64,000 nucleotides of DNA from Streptomyces sp. NBC_00513 (lineage in GTDB: Bacteria; Actinomycetota; Actinomycetes; Streptomycetales; Streptomycetaceae). Under the pieces are notes generated by a model. It ran no database searches, was not told where the DNA came from, and worked only from the letters and a program-made list of their open reading frames with translations. The number at the start of each line of letters is the position of its first letter. Positions within the stretch are counted from its first letter, which is position 1. Below are positions 19,741-29,156 of the stretch, piece after piece. The stretch spans positions 4,774,001 to 4,838,000 of the forward strand of contig NZ_CP107845.1 of assembly GCF_041431415.1 (NCBI RefSeq), in the 5' to 3' direction. The position numbers and the translations under genes are program-made.

Positions 19741-20946
19741 TCAGGCCGACAGCACCGACCGCAGCCGGTCCAGGCCCCAGTCCAGGTCCTCCTTGCTGAT
19801 CACCAGCGGCGGTGCGATCCGGATCGTGGATCCGTGGGTGTCCTTCACCAGCACCCCGAGCCCCATCAGCTTCTCGGAGATCTCCCGGCCGGTGCCGCGC
19901 GAGGGGTCGATGTCGACGCCCGCCCACAGCCCGCGACCCCGCACGGCGGTCACCGCGCCCCCGCCGACCAGCAGGTTCAGCTCGTGGTGCAGGTGGTCGC
20001 CGAGTTCGGCGGCCCGCTGCTGGTACTCGCCGGAGCGGAGCATCGCGATGACCTCCAGGGCGACCGCGCAGGCGAGCGGGTTCCCGCCGAAGGTGGACCC
20101 GTGCTCGCCCGGCCGGAACACGCCGAGCACGTCCCGGTCGGCGACCACCGCGGAGACGGGCACGACCCCGCCGCCGAGCGCCTTGCCCAGGATGTACATG
20201 TCGGGGACGACGCCCTCGTGCTCCAGGGCGAAGGTCTTGCCGGTGCGGCCCAGGCCCGACTGGATCTCGTCCGCGAGGAAGAGGACGTTCCGCTCGCGGG
20301 TGAGCTCCCGTACGCCCTGGAAGTAGCCGGCGGGCGGCACGAGGACCCCCGCCTCGCCCTGGATCGGCTCCAGGAGCACGGCCACGGTGTTCTCCGTGAC
20401 GGCGTGGGAGAGCGCGGTGAGATCGCCGTACGGGACGATCTCGAAGCCCGGCGTGTAGGGGCCGAAGTGGTCGCGGGCGTCGTGGTCCGTGGAGAACGAC
20501 ACGATGGTCGTGGTCCGGCCGTGGAAGTTGTCGGCCGCGACCACGATCTTGGCGTGGCCGTCCGGGACGCCCTTGACCTCGTACCCCCACTTGCGGGCGG
20601 TCTTCACCGCCGTCTCCACGGCCTCCGCGCCCGTGTTCATCGGCAGCACCATCTCCTTGCCGCACAGCGCGGCGAGTTCGGTGCAGAAGTCCGCGAAGCG
20701 GTCGTGGTGGAAGGCGCGGGAGGTGAGCGTGACCCGCTCCAACTGGGCGCGTGCGGCGTCGATCAGACGCCGGTTGCCGTGACCGAAGTTGAGGGCGGAG
20801 TATCCGGCGAGCATGTCGAGATACCTGCGGCCCTCCACATCGGTCATCCACGCGCCCTCCGCCGACGCGACGACGACGGGCAGGGGGTGGTAGTTGTGCG
20901 CGCTGTGCGCGTCGGCGGAGCGGATGGCATCAGCAGTATTCGACAC
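19741..20946 (-). CDS. rocD: Ornithine aminotransferase
   Basis: This PLP enzyme converts ornithine and 2-oxoglutarate to glutamate semialdehyde and glutamate (arginine and ornithine catabolism). It has 401 residues, as usual for RocD. The class-III aminotransferase motifs are NTGAEAVETAVKTARKW, LADEIQSGLGRTGK and the PLP lysine in YILGKALGGG. It begins 235 bp from the divergent glyA. A GTGAC-N9-GTCAC inverted repeat at 20973-20991 lies just upstream of its start and could be an operator. Confidence 0.93.
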   Translation of the reverse strand: MSNTADAIRSADAHSAHNYHPLPVVVASAEGAWMTDVEGRRYLDMLAGYSALNFGHGNRRLIDAARAQLERVTLTSRAFHHDRFADFCTELAALCGKEMVLPMNTGAEAVETAVKTARKWGYEVKGVPDGHAKIVVAADNFHGRTTTIVSFSTDHDARDHFGPYTPGFEIVPYGDLTALSHAVTENTVAVLLEPIQGEAGVLVPPAGYFQGVRELTRERNVLFLADEIQSGLGRTGKTFALEHEGVVPDMYILGKALGGGVVPVSAVVADRDVLGVFRPGEHGSTFGGNPLACAVALEVIAMLRSGEYQQRAAELGDHLHHELNLLVGGGAVTAVRGRGLWAGVDIDPSRGTGREISEKLMGLGVLVKDTHGSTIRIAPPLVISKEDLDWGLDRLRSVLSA

Positions 20947-21047
20947 GGGGTCTCCGATCGTCCGTCAGGCCTGTGACGAGGGTGGCGTCACTGTCCATCC
21001 TCGCTCGTACAGCGGACGGAGAAACCTTTCTCGTGGCGCGCCCGCTA

Positions 21048-21145
21048 AGGTGGGCCCCACGCACGGCGACTGGCGCACGGAGAACGGACTCCGGGGAAGT
21101 CGTGCGCGCACGACCGCACACAGGGCCGCTCGCCTGGGCCTCGCG
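21048..21145 (+). promoter_or_regulatory. ZTP (pfl) riboswitch in the glyA leader
   Basis: The leader contains the landmarks of the ZTP/ZMP riboswitch as I recall its consensus. They are ggcgactggcg (21065-21075) in the first subdomain, ccggggaag (21091-21099) in the internal loop, and ccgctcgcctgggc (21126-21139) in the pseudoknot hairpin. The element ends about 35 nt before the glyA start, leaving the gaggagcc ribosome site downstream. This places control at the level of translation or early termination. Other pfl riboswitches precede folate and purine genes, glyA included, which fits the target. Confidence 0.8.
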
Positions 21146-21181
21146 GGGACGAGAGACGACATCGACCCCGGAGGAGCCGCC

Positions 21182-22450
21182 ATGACCGCGCGCCGCCATC
21201 CCGCCCTTTTCACGACCGACCCCGAGTTGGCGTCCTTCGTGGAGGCGGAAGAGGCACTGCAGGCCGAGACCCTGCGCCTGATCCCCAGCGAGAACTACGT
21301 GTCCGCCGCCGTGCTGGAAGCCTCCGGCACCGTCCTGCAGAACAAGTACAGCGAGGGCTACCCGGGCCGCCGCTACTACGAGGGCCAGCAGAACATCGAC
21401 CGCGTCGAGGCCCTGGCCGTCGAGCGGGCGAAGGGCCTGTTCGGCGTCGACCACGCCAACGTCCAGCCGTACTCGGGCTCCCCGGCCAACCTCGCCGTGT
21501 ACCTCGCCTTCGCCAAGCCGGGCGACACCGTGATGGGCATGGCCCTGCCGATGGGCGGCCACCTCACGCACGGCTGGGGCGTGTCCGCGACCGGCTCCTG
21601 GTTCCGGGGCGTGCAGTACGGCGTCACCGCCGACACCGGCCTGATCGACTACGACGCGGTGCGGGACCTGGCCCTGGCCGAGCGCCCGAAGATCATGTTC
21701 TGTGGCGGCACGGCCCTGCCCCGCACGATCGACTTCGAGGCCTTCGCGTCGATCGCCAAGGAGGCGGGCTCGATCCTCGTCGCCGACGTCGCCCACATCG
21801 CGGGCCTGATCGCGGGTGGCGCGCACCCGTCGCCGGCCGGGCACGTGGACGTGATCTCCACGACCACCCACAAGACCCTGCGCGGTCCGCGCGGCGCGAT
21901 GCTGATGTGCCGCGAGGAGCACGCGAAGGCCATCGACAAGGCGGTCTTCCCCGGCCTCCAGGGCGGCCCGCACAACCAGACGACGGCCGGCATCGCGGTC
22001 GCGCTGCACGAGGCGGCGCAGCCGGCGTTCGTCACGTACGCCCACGCGGTCGTCGCCAACGCCAAGGCACTGGCCGCGGCCCTGCTGGAGCGGGGCTTCG
22101 ACCTGGTGTCGGGCGGCACGGACAACCACCTGATCCTGATGGACCTGACCTCGCGCGGGGTCCCCGGCAAGATCGCGGCCAAGGCGCTGGACCGGGCGGG
22201 CATCGTCGTCAACTACAACACGGTCCCGTTCGACCCGCGCAAGCCGTTCGACCCCTCGGGCATCCGGATCGGTACGCCGTCGCTGACCTCGCGGGGCCTG
22301 ACGGTGGACCACATGCCGGTGGTGGCGGACTGGATCTCCCGCGCGGTCGACGCCGCGGCCGGGTCCGACGAGGCGGCCCTTGCCGTGATCCGCGCCGAGG
22401 TCACCGACCTCATGTCGGCCCACCCGGCCCCGGGCCTGCCCCTGTCCTGA
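21182..22450 (+). CDS. glyA: Serine hydroxymethyltransferase
   Basis: This PLP enzyme converts serine and THF to glycine and 5,10-methylene-THF, the main entry of one-carbon units. It has 422 residues. The motifs are LIPSENYVS, SEGYPGRRYYEGQ, the PLP lysine in TTTHKTLRGPRG (about Lys231), and QGGPHNQTTAG. The ATG at 21182 has a ggagg site, and the open frame upstream is leader sequence. The riboswitch upstream links expression to 10-formyl-THF status. A strong hairpin ends the gene. Confidence 0.96.
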   Translation: MTARRHPALFTTDPELASFVEAEEALQAETLRLIPSENYVSAAVLEASGTVLQNKYSEGYPGRRYYEGQQNIDRVEALAVERAKGLFGVDHANVQPYSGSPANLAVYLAFAKPGDTVMGMALPMGGHLTHGWGVSATGSWFRGVQYGVTADTGLIDYDAVRDLALAERPKIMFCGGTALPRTIDFEAFASIAKEAGSILVADVAHIAGLIAGGAHPSPAGHVDVISTTTHKTLRGPRGAMLMCREEHAKAIDKAVFPGLQGGPHNQTTAGIAVALHEAAQPAFVTYAHAVVANAKALAAALLERGFDLVSGGTDNHLILMDLTSRGVPGKIAAKALDRAGIVVNYNTVPFDPRKPFDPSGIRIGTPSLTSRGLTVDHMPVVADWISRAVDAAAGSDEAALAVIRAEVTDLMSAHPAPGLPLS

Positions 22451-22508
22451 CCGGGGTCGATCCGGCGCCGCCGGCGCGTTTCCCCGGCCGACCCCGGGGG
22501 CCGCGGTC

Positions 22509-22538
22509 GCCGCCCCGGTCCCCGAGGACCGGGGCGGC
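22509..22538 (+). terminator. Terminator hairpin after glyA
   Basis: gccgccccggtcc (22509-22521) pairs perfectly with 22526-22538 around a 4-nt loop. It is followed by no U-run, as is usual in Streptomyces. The rest of the 22451-22732 gap shows no gene. Confidence 0.8.
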
Positions 22539-22720
22539 GCCGGAGGTTCCGTTTTCGGCCGGCCGGAAAGCGGTCGCTCGCTCCGGGCGGGATCCGGCCG
22601 GCCGGCTACGCGCGGGTACGGCCGGACACCGCCCGCCGAGAGCGGGGCCGGGATGTGATCCCGCCCTCATCCGGCACGCGATCAGGCCGGCGCAAGGCCC
22701 GAGACGGCCATCGCACCTGA

Positions 22721-23746
<1,026 letters not shown>

Positions 23747-23771
23747 CCGACAAGGACCCTGGCGGTTCGGG

Positions 23772-23803
23772 GGGTGCTGCCATCACACTGAGCGGCAGCA
23801 CCC
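23772..23803 (+). terminator. Terminator hairpin after trpS
   Basis: gggtgctgcc (23772-23781) pairs with ggcagcaccc (23794-23803) around a 12-nt loop, 26 bp after the trpS stop. Confidence 0.75.
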
Positions 23804-23844
23804 GATCACGGGACAGACGGACGAGACAGACGGAGGAGACAGAC

Positions 23845-24441
23845 GTGGGGACCGTAACGCTCGGCGTTTCGATCGCGGTCCCGGAGCCGTACGGCAGCAG
23901 CCTTCAAGAGCTGCGGGTCGGCTTCGGGGACGCCGCCGCGCTCGGCATCCCCACGCACGTCACCCTCGTGCCGCCCACCGAGGTGGAAGCGGAGCGGCTG
24001 CCGGCGATCCAGGCCCACCTGGCCGAGGTCGCGGCGACGTTCCGCGCCTTCGCGATGCGGCTGGCGGGCACCGGCACCTTCCGTCCCCTCTCGCCGGTCG
24101 TCTTCGTCCGGCTCGTCGAGGGCGGCGCCGGCTGCACCCGCCTCCAGGCCCTGCTCCGGGACCCGGACGGGCCGATCGACCGCGAGCTGGCCTTCCCGTA
24201 CCACCCGCACGTCACGGTCGCCCACGGGATCTCCGAGGAGGCGATGGACCTGGCGTTCACCACCCTCTCCGGGTACGCCGCCGACTGGCTGTGCGAGGGC
24301 TTCGCACTCTACGAACAGGGCTCCGACGGGGTCTGGCGCAAGCTGCGTGAATACCCTTTCGGCACGGGCCCGACCGGCGTGCCGGCACAACTGGGCTCAC
24401 CCACCGATGAGGCGGCCGGCACGCGCGGGCGTCGCTCGTAG
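23845..24441 (+). CDS. 2'-5' RNA ligase family protein (2H phosphoesterase)
   Basis: The protein has 198 residues. Two H-x-T motifs, THVTLVPP near residue 33 and PHVTVAHG near 118, define the 2H phosphoesterase superfamily that includes RNA 2'-5' ligase (ThpR) and cyclic phosphodiesterases. The fold would place the two His-x-Thr pairs in one active site. Its real substrate in actinobacteria is not known. The GTG start is preceded by gacggaggag. It follows the trpS terminator, so it probably has its own promoter. The C-terminal 25 residues are not conserved. Confidence 0.82.
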   Translation: MGTVTLGVSIAVPEPYGSSLQELRVGFGDAAALGIPTHVTLVPPTEVEAERLPAIQAHLAEVAATFRAFAMRLAGTGTFRPLSPVVFVRLVEGGAGCTRLQALLRDPDGPIDRELAFPYHPHVTVAHGISEEAMDLAFTTLSGYAADWLCEGFALYEQGSDGVWRKLREYPFGTGPTGVPAQLGSPTDEAAGTRGRRS

Positions 24442-24598
24442 CGAAGCGGCCGCAGGGCCTGGAACGTGCGGAATCTGAGCCTTCGCAGGACCAGGGCATG
24501 GAACGGACGAGCCGTCGGGCGAAAAGTCACAATCGACGACCGTAGCCTTCAAAACCGACAATCCCGGCTATTTCCGGCAGCTCATTTACGGTGACCCC

Positions 24599-25567
24599 AT
24601 GGACTGGCTGACGAAACTCCCGGTGATCGGGCCCCTGGCTGCCGCGGCGATGCGCACGCACGCGTGGCGGTCGTACCAGCGGCTCGACCGCGTGCACTGG
24701 ACCCGGCTGGCCGCCGCGATCACCTTCATCAGCTTCCTCGCCCTCTTCCCCCTGATCACCGTCGCCGCCGCCGTCGGCGCGGCGCTGCTCAGCAAGGAGC
24801 AGCTCGACCGGCTGCAGAAGAGCCTCGCCGAGCAGGTGCCCGGCATCTCCGACCAGCTCGACCTCAACGCGCTGGTGGCCAATGCGGGCACCATCGGGCT
24901 CGTCGCGGGCGCACTGCTGCTCTTCACCGGCATCGGCTGGGTCGGCTCGATGCGCGACTGCCTGCGCGCCGTCTGGGACAAGGACGACGAGGACCTCGGC
25001 AACCCGGTCGCCCGCAAGGGCAAGGACGGGCTGGTGCTCCTCGGCCTCGGCGGCGCGGCCCTCTGCTCGGCGGCGGCCTCGATCCTCGGCTCCAGCGCCG
25101 TCGGCAAGTTCGGCGGCTGGCTCGGCATCCCGCGCGAGGGCGCGGGCGGCGCCCTGCTGAGGTCCGGGGCCTTCGCGGTCGGCGTGGTGGCCGCCTTCCT
25201 GCTCCTGCTGTACCTGTTGACCCTGCTGCCCGGGGTGGAGCCGTCGCGCGGCCGTCTGATCCAGGCCGCCCTCATCGGCGCCGCCGGCTTCGAACTGCTG
25301 AAACTGCTGCTGAGCGGCTACATGCGGGAGGTCGCCGCGAAGAGCATGTACGGGGCCTTCGGCGTGCCGATCGCCCTGCTGCTCTGGATCAACTTCACGG
25401 CGAAGCTGCTGCTGTTCTGCGCCGCCTGGACGGCGACCCGCGACGACGCGGACGGCGACGGCGCGGAAGACCCGCAGGACCCGCAGGCCTCGAAGGAGAC
25501 CCCGGAGCGGGCCCCGGACGAGGGCGGCGGCGCGGGCCCCTCCGCGGGGCCCGCGCGCACCGCCTGA
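24599..25567 (+). CDS. YihY/BrkB family membrane protein
   Basis: An integral membrane protein of 322 residues with about six hydrophobic helices. The family pattern includes RLAAAITFISFLALFPLIT, LFTGIGWVGSMRDCLRAVWD and the final SMYGAFGVPIALLLWINF block. BrkB-type proteins were once called ribonuclease BN and are now treated as envelope proteins of unknown or transport function. The last 45 residues are acidic and Pro-rich, and probably cytoplasmic. The ATG at 24599 is preceded by an AT-richer stretch that should contain its promoter. Confidence 0.88.
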   Translation: MDWLTKLPVIGPLAAAAMRTHAWRSYQRLDRVHWTRLAAAITFISFLALFPLITVAAAVGAALLSKEQLDRLQKSLAEQVPGISDQLDLNALVANAGTIGLVAGALLLFTGIGWVGSMRDCLRAVWDKDDEDLGNPVARKGKDGLVLLGLGGAALCSAAASILGSSAVGKFGGWLGIPREGAGGALLRSGAFAVGVVAAFLLLLYLLTLLPGVEPSRGRLIQAALIGAAGFELLKLLLSGYMREVAAKSMYGAFGVPIALLLWINFTAKLLLFCAAWTATRDDADGDGAEDPQDPQASKETPERAPDEGGGAGPSAGPARTA

Positions 25568-25599
25568 CCCGCCGCCGCGCCGGCCCCGCGGGGGTGGCG

Positions 25600-25812
25600 T
25601 CAGCTCTGCGCGGTGTCCTCGCCCGTCCCGGAGCCCTCGGTCACGCCCGCCTTCTCACGCATCTTGCGCAGCAGCTCCGCCTTCTGGTCGGCCGCACCCT
25701 GGCGGTCGAGGTTGCGGTGCGGGCCGTTGTTCTGCCGTTCGGCGCGCGACTGCCGCTTGCGCTGGCCGCCGCCCTGGCCCACGGGGTTGTTGATGTTCTT
25801 GCTGACGGTCAC
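25600..25812 (-). CDS. DUF6243 family small basic protein
   Basis: A 70-residue, strongly basic, probably disordered protein. Its sequence KNINNPVGQGGGQRKRQSRA then QNNGPHRNLDRQGAADQKAEL is highly characteristic of DUF6243, a short conserved Streptomyces protein of unknown function. No domain, signal or membrane segment is present. The ATG is preceded by a weak cgggaga site. A 325-bp gap containing a tandem repeat lies upstream. Confidence 0.85.
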   Translation of the reverse strand: MTVSKNINNPVGQGGGQRKRQSRAERQNNGPHRNLDRQGAADQKAELLRKMREKAGVTEGSGTGEDTAQS

Positions 25813-26030
25813 GGGTTCTCCCGGTCGTGATGTGAAGTGCTCTGCGGATTCATCGGTGGGGGACGGGCGGCGACGTCGAAGGACGCCGGCCGAGGCCCGT
25901 CACGCGCTCACTCGTGGATCGGCGTCTGGAAGAGCATGACAAAGACGTTACCCGGTTCCGTCGGCCCCGCTCACCACCCCTTTCCCCGCACGGGCGCCCG
26001 CCGCCCACCCGGGGCAGGCACGGAGGGGCG

Positions 26031-26102
26031 TCACCGGGCCGCCGCGGGCTCACCGACGGCGCGGGCTCACCGGGCCGCCGCGGCCTCACCGACGGCGCGG
26101 GC
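26031..26102. repeat. Two tandem 36-bp repeats
   Basis: Units at 26031-26066 and 26067-26102 begin tcaccgggccgccgcgg and end gacggcgcgggc, and differ at one position. They lie in the 25813-26137 gap between DUF6243 and the carboxypeptidase gene. The rest of that gap shows no gene. No inverted symmetry marks them as operators. Confidence 0.85.
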
Positions 26103-26137
26103 TCATCCCGCCCGCGCCCGCCGGCAGGGGACGACCG

Positions 26138-27376
26138 TCAGACCAGGTCCTCGTCGCCCCGGCGACCGCGGCGAGGCCACCGCCGGTTGACCGCGAACGC
26201 CCCGCCCGCCAGCACGGCCAGCGCCCCGCCCGCGATGCCGAGCGCGGTCCCGACGCCGCTGCTGCCGGAGTCGTCGCCGCCCGCCGACGTCTCCTTCTCG
26301 TGCGTCTGGGCGGGGGCGCCGTGCGACTTGGTGTCCGCGCTCTTGGGCGGCACCAGCTCACCGACCGGCTTCACCTTCCCGGCGGCCGAGAAACCCCAGT
26401 CGAAGAGCGCGGCGGTCTCCTCGTACACCGAGTTGGCCCCGTCCGAGCCCGGGTTCATCACCGTGACCAGCAGCTTCTTGTTGCCCTGCTGGGCCGCGCC
26501 GGTGAAGGTCGAGCCGGCCATGCTGGTGTTGCCGTTCTTGACCCCGGCGATGCCCTTGTAGGGGGAGAGCCCGTACGCACCCGTCATCAGCCGGTTGGTG
26601 TTCTGGATCTCGAAGTAGTCGCGGGGCTTGCCCGCCTCCTGGAGGCCCGGGAACTTCGCGCTCGCCGTGCCGCAGTACTCCCGGAAGTCGGCCTTCTGCA
26701 GCCCGGAGCGGGCGATCAGGGTGAGGTCGTACGCGCTGGAGACCTGCCCCGGCGCGTCGTACCCGTCCGGGGACACCACGTGCGTGTCGAGGGCCTGGAG
26801 TTCCTCCGCGTGCGCCTGCATGTCCTTGACGGACTTCTCGATGCCGCCGTTCATGGCCGAAAGCACATGCACGGCGTCGTTGCCCGAACGGAGGAACACG
26901 CCGAGCCACAGGTCGTGGACGGTGTACTCGTGGTCCTCCTTCACCCCGACCAGGCTGCTTCCCGCGCCGACCCCGTCCATCTCCTGCTCGGTGACCTTGT
27001 GCACCCGGTCCTTGGGCAGGCTCGGCAGCACGGTGTCCGCGAACAGCATCTTCATGGTGGAGGCCGGGGGAAGTCGCCAGTGCGCGTTGTGCGCCGCCAG
27101 TACGGCGCCCGTCTCCGCGTCCGCGACGATCCACGACCGCCCCGTGAGGTTGGTGGGCAGCGCGGGCGCGCCCGGCAGCAGGTTCACCTGGGTGCCCGGT
27201 TGGCCGAGCGTCGTGCCGCCGACGGTGGACATCGACGCCGGCGGGCCGCCGTCCATCGGAGGGCGGCCCTTCCCGTCGGCGGGCGGGGCCGGTGCGGCGT
27301 GCGCGGGGGCGGTGAACATCGCGGGGACCAGCAGCGCGGCGGACAGGACCGTCAGCGCGGTCTTCTTGGCATACAC
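26138..27376 (-). CDS. D-alanyl-D-alanine carboxypeptidase (peptidase S11)
   Basis: This extracytoplasmic serine D,D-carboxypeptidase trims the terminal D-Ala of peptidoglycan. The GTG at 27376 gives 412 residues with a clear signal peptide (KKTALTVLSAALLVPAMF, cleavage after AHA). The active-site motifs are STMK (about residues 106-109), SGN (about 163), and KNG in VKNGNTSM where most family members have KTG. A hydrophobic segment plus RRWPRRGRRG at the C-terminus anchors it in the membrane. A longer upstream reading lacks homology and was rejected. The ribosome site is weak, so the start is less certain than the identity. Confidence 0.9.
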   Translation of the reverse strand: MYAKKTALTVLSAALLVPAMFTAPAHAAPAPPADGKGRPPMDGGPPASMSTVGGTTLGQPGTQVNLLPGAPALPTNLTGRSWIVADAETGAVLAAHNAHWRLPPASTMKMLFADTVLPSLPKDRVHKVTEQEMDGVGAGSSLVGVKEDHEYTVHDLWLGVFLRSGNDAVHVLSAMNGGIEKSVKDMQAHAEELQALDTHVVSPDGYDAPGQVSSAYDLTLIARSGLQKADFREYCGTASAKFPGLQEAGKPRDYFEIQNTNRLMTGAYGLSPYKGIAGVKNGNTSMAGSTFTGAAQQGNKKLLVTVMNPGSDGANSVYEETAALFDWGFSAAGKVKPVGELVPPKSADTKSHGAPAQTHEKETSAGGDDSGSSGVGTALGIAGGALAVLAGGAFAVNRRWPRRGRRGDEDLV

Positions 27377-27497
27377 GCAGGTGAAAGTACATCCCGATGG
27401 GCTGTGCACCGTCGCTGACCGGCCAACCCGCCGGAACCACCGCCGGTCTAGCCCACCCTGGCGCGTCCCTCCCGGGGACGAATCCGATACTGGGGAC

Positions 27498-27743
27498 ATG
27501 AAACTCAGCCGCACCGCCTCCTGGTTCCTGCTCGCCTTCGGAGTGTGGAGCTGGATCATCTGGGTGTCCTTCGTCCGGAACCTGTGGAAGAACGGCAGCG
27601 GTCTGGCCTTCGACACCGCCGGTGACCCTACGACCTACTTCTGGGTCCACTGTGGACTGGCGGTGGCGTCCTTTCTCCTGGGGACGGCCGTTGGTGTGAT
27701 CGGGTTGCGTTCCCTGCGCGCGCTGCGGCGTGAATCACGATGA
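27498..27743 (+). CDS. SCO4848 family small membrane protein
   Basis: The protein has 81 residues and two hydrophobic helices: about 8-26 (WFLLAFGVWSWIIWVSFV) and about 47-70, separated by a short loop. The short Trp-rich sequence is that of the SCO4848 family, conserved beside the metallophosphoesterase gene in Streptomyces. The ATG follows tgggga. Its end overlaps the next gene by 4 bp (ATGA), so the two are coupled. Function unknown. Confidence 0.85.
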   Translation: MKLSRTASWFLLAFGVWSWIIWVSFVRNLWKNGSGLAFDTAGDPTTYFWVHCGLAVASFLLGTAVGVIGLRSLRALRRESR

Positions 27744-29068
27744 CCGTAATCGTGGTCGCGCTCGTCGCGCTCGCCGTACTGGGCCTGTTGGCCCTGGTCC
27801 ACCGCTGGCTGTGGGTCCGCCTCGTCCGTGACACCACCCGGTCGGGTGGTGTCGCACGCCGGACGGGGACCGCCCTGACCTTCGCCCTGCCGCTCGCGGC
27901 CGTCGCGGCCCTGGTCGCCGGGCGCGCCGGGGTGCCGTTCCCGCTCCAGCAGGCGGTGGCGTGGCCGGGGTTCATGTGGCTGGCCGTGCTGCTGTACCTG
28001 AGCCTGGCGATGCTCGTCGGGGAAGTGGTCCGGGCCGTCTGGCTCCGCCGGGTCACGCCGCCGGCCGCGCGGGTTCCCGTCCCGGTCTCCGCCCCGGCTT
28101 CCGCCCAGGCCTCCGCGCCGGCTTCCGCTCCCGTGGATCCGGCGGCGGAGCCCGACCCGTCCGCCCCGGCGGACCGGGCGCCGGCCGCCGACCCCGCCGC
28201 CGAACCCGCGCCCGCCCGCGAATCCGCCTTCGACGCCGCCGTCCTCACCCGGCGCCGGTTCGTCGCGCGGACCGTCGGCGGGGCGGCGGCCGCGGCCGCT
28301 CTCGCGACGGTCGGGTACGGGACGTACGGGGTGCTGCGCGGCCCGCGCGTGAAGCGGGTGCGCGTGCCGCTCGCCAAGCTGCCCCGCGCCGCGCACGGCT
28401 TCCGGATCGCCGTCGTCAGCGACGTCCACCTCGGGCCGATCCTCGGCGCCGCCCACACCCGGCGCGTCGTCGACGCCGTCAACGGCACCCAGCCCGATCT
28501 GATCGCCGTCGTCGGCGACCTGGTCGACGGGAGCGTGCCCGACCTGGGGCGGGCCGCCGAACCGCTGCGCGGCCTCCGGGCCCGGCACGGATCGTTCTTC
28601 GTCACCGGCAACCACGAGTACTTCTCGGGCGCCGAGCAGTGGGTCGACCACGTCCGGGAACTGGGGATGCAGCCCTTGGAGAACGCGCGGCGCGCCCTGC
28701 CGTACTTCGACCTGGCCGGCGTCAACGACGTCGCGGGCGAGAGCGAGGGCCACGGCCCCGACTTCCGGGCGGCCCTCGGTGACCGCGACCGGTCCCGGAC
28801 CGCCGTCCTCCTCGCGCACCAGCCGATCGTCATCCACGACGCCGTCCGGCACGGGGTCGACCTCCAACTGTCCGGGCACACCCACGGCGGTCAGCTCTGG
28901 CCCGGCAATTACCTCGCAGAGCTCGCCAACCCGACCGTCGCCGGCCTGGAACGGTACGGCGACACACAGCTGTACGTGTCCCGCGGCGCGGGCGCCTGGG
29001 GGCCGCCTGTTCGAGTCGGCGCGCCGTCCGACATCACCGTGGTCGAACTCGCCTCATATCAGGCCTGA
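27740..29068 (+). CDS. Membrane-anchored metallophosphoesterase
   Basis: The protein has 442 residues. The N-terminal 110 residues hold about three hydrophobic helices. An Ala/Pro-rich linker follows, then a fourth hydrophobic segment preceded by LTRRRFVARTVGG, which resembles an internal twin-arginine motif. The calcineurin-like domain starts near residue 215 with the metal-binding series SDVHLG, GDLVDG, GNHEYF, AHQP and GHTHGGQ. It resembles YkuE-type phosphoesterases that act outside the membrane. The substrate is unknown. It is translationally coupled to the small membrane protein upstream. Confidence 0.9.
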   Translation: MTVIVVALVALAVLGLLALVHRWLWVRLVRDTTRSGGVARRTGTALTFALPLAAVAALVAGRAGVPFPLQQAVAWPGFMWLAVLLYLSLAMLVGEVVRAVWLRRVTPPAARVPVPVSAPASAQASAPASAPVDPAAEPDPSAPADRAPAADPAAEPAPARESAFDAAVLTRRRFVARTVGGAAAAAALATVGYGTYGVLRGPRVKRVRVPLAKLPRAAHGFRIAVVSDVHLGPILGAAHTRRVVDAVNGTQPDLIAVVGDLVDGSVPDLGRAAEPLRGLRARHGSFFVTGNHEYFSGAEQWVDHVRELGMQPLENARRALPYFDLAGVNDVAGESEGHGPDFRAALGDRDRSRTAVLLAHQPIVIHDAVRHGVDLQLSGHTHGGQLWPGNYLAELANPTVAGLERYGDTQLYVSRGAGAWGPPVRVGAPSDITVVELASYQA

Positions 29069-29156
29069 CCAGGCATAACAGGCCTTCCCGCAGCCGATCT
29101 TCCATGATTGGGTGACCGATAGTCGGATACGGGGTTCGAATATCGGGGTGCAGGGG

